Of a DNA stretch of 64,000 nt, positions 59,330-64,000 are shown one piece after another. Each line of letters opens with the position of its first letter. Within the stretch, counting starts at the first letter, position 1. This DNA is from Bifidobacterium pseudolongum subsp. globosum (GTDB lineage: Bacteria > Actinomycetota > Actinomycetes > Actinomycetales > Bifidobacteriaceae). The notes below the pieces were generated by a model, which worked only from the letters and a program-made list of their open reading frames with translations, searched no databases and was not told where the DNA came from. The position numbers and the translations under genes were made by a program. Location: assembly GCF_004155535.1 (NCBI RefSeq), contig NZ_RYUH01000011.1, positions 48,706 to 112,705 on the forward strand. The letters are read 5' to 3'.

Positions 59330-60226
59330 ATGACCAAGCCAATCGTCGTCTCGCTCGGAGAACTCCTGTGGGACATGCTCCCCTCCGGAAAACGCGCAGG
59401 CGGTGCGCCCGTCAACTTCGCCTACCATTCGATGATGAACGGCGCCGAAAGCTACTCGATCAGTGCCGTGGGCGAAGACGAGCTCGGTGATGAGCTCGCG
59501 ATGGCCACCGAAAAGGCCGGCATCCACACGGTGCTGCAGCGCAATGCGTGGCCCACCGGCACCGTGGAAGTCGCGCTGCGCAACGGCATTCCGGAATACA
59601 CGATCGTGCCGAACGTGGCATGGGACCACATCCTGTACACGCACCAACTCATCGACATCGTGCAGCAGGCCGACGCCGTGAGCTTCGGCACGCTCGCGCT
59701 GCGCTCCCCCGAGTCGCATGAGACGATCATCGAGCTGCTCAAGCACACGAAGCCGGAGGCGCTGCGCTTCTTCGACATCAACCTGCGCGGTGACATGTAT
59801 TCGAAGGAACTCATCGAAGAGATGCTCGGCTACGCCAACGTGTTCAAGATCAACGACGAAGAACTGCTGCTCCTGCGCGGCATGTTTGGCATCGAGAACA
59901 CCTCGGACGACGAGGCGTGCCGCTGGTTCATCGAACAGTACGACCTGCGTTACCTGATCCTGACGGGCGGCGCCACGTTCTCCACGATCATGTCGAACGA
60001 CGGCGAGATCTCCACGCTGAACACCCCGCACGTCGAGGTCGTCGACACCGTGGGCGCCGGCGACTCGTTCTCCGGCACGTTCACCGGCCGTCTGCTGTGC
60101 GGCGATTCGCTGGGCCTGGCCCACCGCGCCGCCGTGAACACCGCCGCCTTTGTGTGCACGCAGAACGGCGCATGGCCCACCTATCCGGACCAGATGCCCG
60201 ATTACCTCGCCGAAGCCGGCATGTGA
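59330..60226 (+). CDS. PfkB-family carbohydrate kinase, probable fructokinase
   Basis: A 298-residue sugar kinase. GELLWDMLPSGKRAGGAPVNFAYH near the start carries the first PfkB signature; DTVGAGDSFSGTFTG near residue 245 is the second with the catalytic Asp. The sequence is closest in style to bacterial fructokinases (GGAPxNxA opening). Fructose as substrate is an inference; the ROK gene five bases upstream supports a sugar-induced pair. AAAGG lies eight bases before the ATG at 59330; a GTG at 59321 is less likely. Confidence 0.88.
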   Translation: MTKPIVVSLGELLWDMLPSGKRAGGAPVNFAYHSMMNGAESYSISAVGEDELGDELAMATEKAGIHTVLQRNAWPTGTVEVALRNGIPEYTIVPNVAWDHILYTHQLIDIVQQADAVSFGTLALRSPESHETIIELLKHTKPEALRFFDINLRGDMYSKELIEEMLGYANVFKINDEELLLLRGMFGIENTSDDEACRWFIEQYDLRYLILTGGATFSTIMSNDGEISTLNTPHVEVVDTVGAGDSFSGTFTGRLLCGDSLGLAHRAAVNTAAFVCTQNGAWPTYPDQMPDYLAEAGM

Positions 60227-60239
60227 CCCACTCTGGCCC

Positions 60240-60245
60240 TACCAT
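60240..60245 (+). promoter_or_regulatory. -10 box TACCAT, leaderless promoter of dtd
   Basis: TACCAT, seven bases (AGGTGCC), then ATG. Confidence 0.4.
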
Positions 60246-60252
60246 AGGTGCC

Positions 60253-60732
60253 ATGAGAATCGTATTGCAGAAAGTCAGCCAGGCCAGTGTGGACGTCGCG
60301 GATGAACGGACGGGCGAACCCGACCCCTCATTCGAACCGCAGTCCATTGGCCCCGGATTCGTGTTGCTCGTCGGGTTCGGCGAACACGACGAGCAACCGA
60401 ATCTGGCCTGGCTCGCCTCAAAAATCGCCAAATTGCGCGTCTTCGCGGACGACAACGGCAAAATGAACCGCTCGATCCGCGACGTCGGGGGCGCCGTACT
60501 GTCCATTCCGCAGTTCACACTCTACGCGCAGGTGCGGCACGGCAACCGCCCGAGTTTTACCGGCGCGATGGAGCCGGCGCGCGCACGCGAACAGTGGCTG
60601 CGGTTCAACGACGCGTTGCGCGCCGAAGCACTGCCTGTATACACGGGCAGATTCGGCGCGCATATGCGTGTGTCGCTGACCAATGACGGACCGGTGACGA
60701 TCCTGTTCGACAGCGACGAACTCGGTGTGTGA
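60253..60732 (+). CDS. dtd: D-aminoacyl-tRNA deacylase Dtd
   Basis: Frees D-amino acids from tRNA. The 159-residue protein has MRIVLQKVSQASVDV, the active-site motif as SIPQFTLYAQ (SQxTL is usual) and RHGNRPSFTGAMEP for the GNxP cross-subunit Gly-Pro motif as NRPS. It has an insertion of about 14 residues near residue 20 compared with E. coli. A TACCAT box seven bases before the ATG suggests a leaderless message. A decayed copy of its 3' end lies near 63.7 kb. Confidence 0.92.
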   Translation: MRIVLQKVSQASVDVADERTGEPDPSFEPQSIGPGFVLLVGFGEHDEQPNLAWLASKIAKLRVFADDNGKMNRSIRDVGGAVLSIPQFTLYAQVRHGNRPSFTGAMEPARAREQWLRFNDALRAEALPVYTGRFGAHMRVSLTNDGPVTILFDSDELGV

Positions 60733-60738
60733 CCACGC

Positions 60739-62763
60739 TCACCAGATGTGCGGTCGGTCTTCAGGCGCCACATACATGGCGTCCTGCTCGGTGATGCCGA
60801 AGGCGTCGTAGAAGTCATCGGTTGCGGAAAGCGCCGCGTTGACGCGCACCTTCCCCGGTGCGTGGGAGTCCGTGGTGACTAGGTTGGCCAGATATTCGTC
60901 ACGCACCTCCTCCGCCCACAGGTTGGCATACGCCGCATAGACCTTCCGCAGGTCGAGGCCGCGCTGTTTGGCGACGGCGCTCACGCAGGCCAAGGCACCC
61001 AAATCGGCGATGTTCTCACCGAGGGTGAGCTGTCCATCGACCTGCATGCCGCGCACGCTCTGCGCCGAATAATACTCCACGACGCTTTGGCCCAGTTCCT
61101 CGAACTTCTTGGCGTCGTCCTGCGCCCACCAATTGCGCAGATTGCCGTTGGAGTCGTACTGCGACCCTGAGCTGTCGAACGCATGGGTGATCTCATGGGC
61201 GATAATCATGCCAATGCCACCCAGATTCTCCTCTTCGGTCGCGTCACCACTGTAGAACGGGCTATTCAGTATGCCAGCCAGCAATGTGATGTTGTTGCAG
61301 GACAAATCATAGAAGGCGTTGATGGTCTGCGGGGCGTCACTCCAGAGCGTTTTGTCGACCGGCTCGTCTTTTGTGGCGAACTCGTACTCACGCTCGGCCT
61401 GCTGCACAGCCAATACATTGTCAATGTAGAGGCCGCCTTCTTCGGGCATCTTCACCTCGATCTCATACTGGTCCTGCGGCCAAACGTCCGGTATACCAAT
61501 CTGCGCCGTTATGGCGTCAAGCTTCGCCAGGGCCTCTTTCTTGGTGCTTGCACTCATCCATTCAAGGCCGTTGATGCGTTTGGCGTAGACGGTCAGGAAG
61601 TCATCCACCATCGACTGGATGTCCGCTTCCGCTTTGGGATCATAATATGCGTTGGCATACAACCGTCCACACTGGAACGGCACCCTGTTGTTGATCTGAC
61701 CAGCCAGATTCTGCTCGAAGGACTTCTCCTCTTCCAACCCCAGCCGCTTGCGGTGGTTTTCCGAAACCTTGCGGAAGGCATCATAGGTGTTCATCGTGCT
61801 GAGGTCCGAGAACAGACAGGTCTTGATATAGTCCTTGACGAGCTGCGGATCCGCTTCGTTGAGGAACTTCGCCGCCGCCTTCCATAGTCCCTCATCCTCG
61901 ATCACCACCGTGTCTTCGGGACCTACACCGTAGGCCTTGTAGACATGGTCCATCGGCACGGCCTCCCCATAGACGGCCTCCAGATCGGCCATGGCATGCA
62001 CATTGTAGGTCTTCTCCGCGTTATACACATCGGCCTGATCCAGCGCGGAACCCGAAAGGTCACGCATGGCCTTGGTCACCGAAGACACCTTCGCCGCGGC
62101 CTCCTCGGCACTTGCACCGCTTTCGACCCACAGTTGCGCCATCAGTTCCTCATACAGCTTTACACGGGTCTTCGTCTCTTCGATCGAGGAATGCCATTCC
62201 TCTTTGGTGAGACCCAGATCCGCGGGAGCCAAGTAATGCACCTTGCGGCTGCCGTCCGCGGAGTCCGGCGCCAACCACATACCGAAGAACGAATAATAGC
62301 CATACATGCGGTTGAAATCGATGGATGCTTTGATGGCCTCGCGCGTGGTCCGCGCCGCATCGATCGCATCAATGAACCGCTGCGCTTTGCCGAACCCTCC
62401 GGCGTTGCGCGCCTCGATGTCGCTGCCGGTGGCCCACAGGGCGCCGACAACCGCGGTATCACGGTCATTGGTCGTACCAGCGGATTGTGCGGCATCCTTC
62501 ATGATCTTGAGCAGCCGCTGGTTGTTTTCCAGTTCGAGCGTCATGAAATGGCCGATTGATGGATCAGAATCCGGAATCTCCCACTCATCGAATTGTGCCT
62601 TGTTCACCGCCTCATAGAAATCCGTCTTGTACCCCGGGTATTGCTCTTCCCAATTGACTGCGGCAGGCGCGGACTGCTGTTGCATGCCACATCCGGCGCC
62701 AATCACCAGCATGACCGCGGCCAAAGCGGACGCCACAGCCTTGTTCATCGTTGAAGTCGTCAT
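60739..62763 (-). CDS. M13-family (PepO/neprilysin-like) zinc endopeptidase, lipoprotein
   Basis: A 674-residue metallopeptidase. The N-terminus MTTSTMNKAVASALAAVML ends in the lipobox IGAGC, so it is probably anchored outside the cell, unlike cytoplasmic PepO. Zinc motif HEITH (523-527) and ENIADLG (583-589, third ligand Glu583) are intact, and the C-terminal end SHAPGKVRVNAAL matches the family's HSPxxFRVN segment. It should cut short peptides, which could then enter via Opp. AAAGGAG lies before the start. It converges tightly on dtd with six bases between stops. Confidence 0.92.
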   Translation of the reverse strand: MTTSTMNKAVASALAAVMLVIGAGCGMQQQSAPAAVNWEEQYPGYKTDFYEAVNKAQFDEWEIPDSDPSIGHFMTLELENNQRLLKIMKDAAQSAGTTNDRDTAVVGALWATGSDIEARNAGGFGKAQRFIDAIDAARTTREAIKASIDFNRMYGYYSFFGMWLAPDSADGSRKVHYLAPADLGLTKEEWHSSIEETKTRVKLYEELMAQLWVESGASAEEAAAKVSSVTKAMRDLSGSALDQADVYNAEKTYNVHAMADLEAVYGEAVPMDHVYKAYGVGPEDTVVIEDEGLWKAAAKFLNEADPQLVKDYIKTCLFSDLSTMNTYDAFRKVSENHRKRLGLEEEKSFEQNLAGQINNRVPFQCGRLYANAYYDPKAEADIQSMVDDFLTVYAKRINGLEWMSASTKKEALAKLDAITAQIGIPDVWPQDQYEIEVKMPEEGGLYIDNVLAVQQAEREYEFATKDEPVDKTLWSDAPQTINAFYDLSCNNITLLAGILNSPFYSGDATEEENLGGIGMIIAHEITHAFDSSGSQYDSNGNLRNWWAQDDAKKFEELGQSVVEYYSAQSVRGMQVDGQLTLGENIADLGALACVSAVAKQRGLDLRKVYAAYANLWAEEVRDEYLANLVTTDSHAPGKVRVNAALSATDDFYDAFGITEQDAMYVAPEDRPHIW

Positions 62764-63017
62764 GATGTTCGCTCCTTTCTCGCCACATGGCCGCAATAGC
62801 ATCGACAGCGGCAGGAATAGAGCAACCAGCACCTACAGCGTGCACCATTGCCGGCCACATAGGCGTTATGCCCTTAGCGTAACATCTTTTCATGGTGACA
62901 TTCCACTGACGCGCTGTACACATGGGTTCGGCAGCCAACGCTCTGCCACCCTGTCTGAACGGAACGGCAGCATAGATGCCGCAAACCATGTGTATCGGTT
63001 GAAAGAAGGAGAAAATC

Positions 63018-63446
63018 ATGGGTTTGTTCAATGCCTTGGCAGGCAATCTGCAGCAGGTCAGCAACGAGCAGTTGATGCAGCAGTATGGGCCGTTCCTGTT
63101 CACCGGCGAGCAGATCACGAACGGGTACCAGCTGGTGCGTGACGCGGTGGTGTTCACGAACCTGCGCATCATCTTCGTGGACAAGCAGGGCGCCACGGGC
63201 GCGAAGGCCAGGTTCAAGACGATCCATCTCGATTCGATCGTCGATGTGGAGGCGGAGACCGCCGGCGCGATCGCGGACGACAGCGAAATCAACATCACCT
63301 ACCTCAAGGATGTGTACCAGCGCAAGACCGGCAGCGAATCGTTCGGCGAGGTGAAGCTCGAGTTCCCCCGCAAGTTCGACATCGCCCCGATCTACCGTTA
63401 CCTGGGCGAGCTGGCGCTGGCGAACCGCCACCGTATCAACGCGTAG
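63018..63446 (+). CDS. PH-domain protein (bacterial pleckstrin-homology-like)
   Basis: A 142-residue soluble protein. LFTGEQITNGYQLVRDAVVF, TNLRIIFVDKQGATG and FKTIHLDSIVDVEAETAG are the strands of a bacterial PH-like domain, with the FTNLRIIFVD motif characteristic. A helix (APIYRYLGELALA) closes it. Ligand and partner unknown. GAAGGAG lies upstream. It diverges from the peptidase gene. Confidence 0.85.
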   Translation: MGLFNALAGNLQQVSNEQLMQQYGPFLFTGEQITNGYQLVRDAVVFTNLRIIFVDKQGATGAKARFKTIHLDSIVDVEAETAGAIADDSEINITYLKDVYQRKTGSESFGEVKLEFPRKFDIAPIYRYLGELALANRHRINA

Positions 63447-63586
63447 CGGGCATGCCACGTTCCCCGCAGTCCCGGTTCGCCGGACTCCATCTTCGACGAA
63501 CCAGACTTGCGCGGTTTCAGTCCCAGCCAAAACCAGGCGCAGAGAAGAACATACAGTGACGGAGCCTATACGATTCAGGGAGCGAC

Positions 63587-63690
63587 ACGCACTATAGGAT
63601 GACAAACATCTATGTGATACTGACGAAAGTCATGCAGTACGCACTATAGGATGACAAAGCTCTAGAAGCCACCGAGGGAAGTCATGCGCG
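63587..63690 (+). repeat. imperfect 52-bp tandem duplication
   Basis: ACGCACTATAGGATGACAAA occurs at 63587-63606 and again at 63639-63658, 52 bp apart. Both are followed by TCTA and, near the unit end, AAGTCATGC (before 63636 and 63688). The middle of the units differs. Confidence 0.7.
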
Positions 63691-63770
63691 TGTGCCTTGA
63701 CTGGCCGGTGACGATCCTGTCCGACAACGACGAACTGGGTATGCAGTCCACTGTCACCAACGAGCCCTAA
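63684..63770 (+). pseudogene. dtd 3'-end remnant
   Basis: The frame reads MRVCLDWPVTILSDNDELG then MQSTVTNEP and a stop. It lines up with the C-terminus of Dtd in this window, MRVSLTNDGPVTILFDSDELG V, with a three-residue gap. The DNA matches closely over GGTGACGATCCTGT and GACGAACT. A nine-residue tail follows where the intact gene ends. It lacks the catalytic part and is a decayed or duplicated fragment. Confidence 0.8.
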
Positions 63771-63794
63771 ACCAGTTCCCCCCTAAGTTCCCCC

Positions 63795-63977
63795 TTAACT
63801 CGTGGTTTTCCGGCTCATCAAGGAGCCCTGACGCCACTGATTCGATTGGCGCTCATTACCCCACAAAACGTTGGGGTTATACGCCAAAAGATGTGTCTCT
63901 AATCTGAGCTGAAGCCTTCTGCCGATTGGCGTGTCGGGGTGTTCATGATGTGTCCGGTCATTATGGCGCCTGGCCAT
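63795..63977 (-). pseudogene. short frame, possible remnant of a larger gene
   Basis: Sixty codons ending SNQWRQGSLMSRKTTS, with a His/Arg-rich start. There is no ribosome binding site and the family is not recognised. The ending has the look of a C-terminus of a larger protein, possibly of a mobile element, but this is a guess. Confidence 0.25.
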
Positions 63978-64000
63978 TTCGTGTGTCCGAAATGATTCCC

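Larger units (their letters stand above)
63447..64000. other. 554-base end region with repeats and gene remnants
   Basis: No intact recognisable gene. It contains the tandem repeat and dtd remnant listed separately, plus a short minus-strand frame. The mixture of a repeat, a gene fragment and no clear gene suggests a past insertion or rearrangement. Confidence 0.6.

Noticed and set aside
1..64000. tRNA, rRNA, CRISPR or intact transposon
   Set aside because: Scanning the intergenic gaps showed no cloverleaf, no regularly spaced repeats with unique spacers, and no complete transposase gene. The tyrosine recombinases look like housekeeping XerC and XerD, not phage integrases.

Overview
The window looks like a piece of a Bifidobacterium chromosome (or a close relative in the Bifidobacteriaceae). 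GC is high, coding is dense on both strands, and the content fits: the actinobacterial ribosomal protein bL37, an NrtR-controlled niacin transporter, an ECF sigma factor of the SigH/SigR type with a partner protein, a MurE plus FemX pair for cross-linked peptidoglycan, an Opp peptide transporter with fused ATPases, and the DUF3710/DUF3159/TrmA-type gene cluster typical of Actinobacteria. The genus is inferred from gene content; no 16S or tRNA gene lies in the window.

Layout. 0-11 kb (mostly minus strand): the 5' end of a DUF262 gene overlapping pncA, a small membrane protein, aconitase, a P-type cation ATPase, a TrmA-type RNA methyltransferase, an orphan periplasmic-binding-like lipoprotein, DUF3159, DUF3710 and exonuclease III. 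11-17 kb: the oppA-B-C-DF peptide importer. 17-23 kb: XerC, then an ABC exporter pair behind two copies of a palindromic site, ending at a perfect 56-bp palindrome. 23-37 kb: glycerate kinase, a stand-alone SH3-like protein, the pheA-tyrA overlap, TypA, niaP-nrtR, ParA, XerD, the infC-rpmI-rplT operon with a long leader, and a membrane-fused spermidine-synthase-like protein. 36.7-45.4 kb: thiamine pyrophosphokinase, GAPDH, YbaK, IspH, an aldose epimerase, bL37, the sigma/partner pair, MurE and FemX.

45.5-53.4 kb is the most accessory-looking stretch. It holds a headless nuclease-like remnant, FolC, a LuxR-type protein with most of its receiver missing, a possible secreted papain-like protein with an out-of-frame start, a two-helix membrane protein, three exported or membrane-anchored proteins of unknown role, an acetyltransferase and a MntA-HepT toxin-antitoxin module. 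53.5-64 kb returns to a more ordinary gene set: Pro-peptidase plus Nudix, an NmrA-like oxidoreductase, an AAA ATPase behind a six-block 10-bp repeat, a ROK regulator with fructokinase, Dtd, a PepO-type peptidase and a PH-domain protein. The last 0.5 kb holds a tandem repeat and a decayed copy of the dtd 3' end.

Recurring themes. Several genes without a ribosome binding site start about seven bases after a TANNNT box, which suggests leaderless transcripts. NAD salvage (pncA, niaP, nrtR), tRNA proofreading (ybaK, dtd) and cell-wall synthesis (murE, femX) are each represented by more than one gene. I found no tRNA, rRNA, CRISPR array, intact insertion sequence or prophage.
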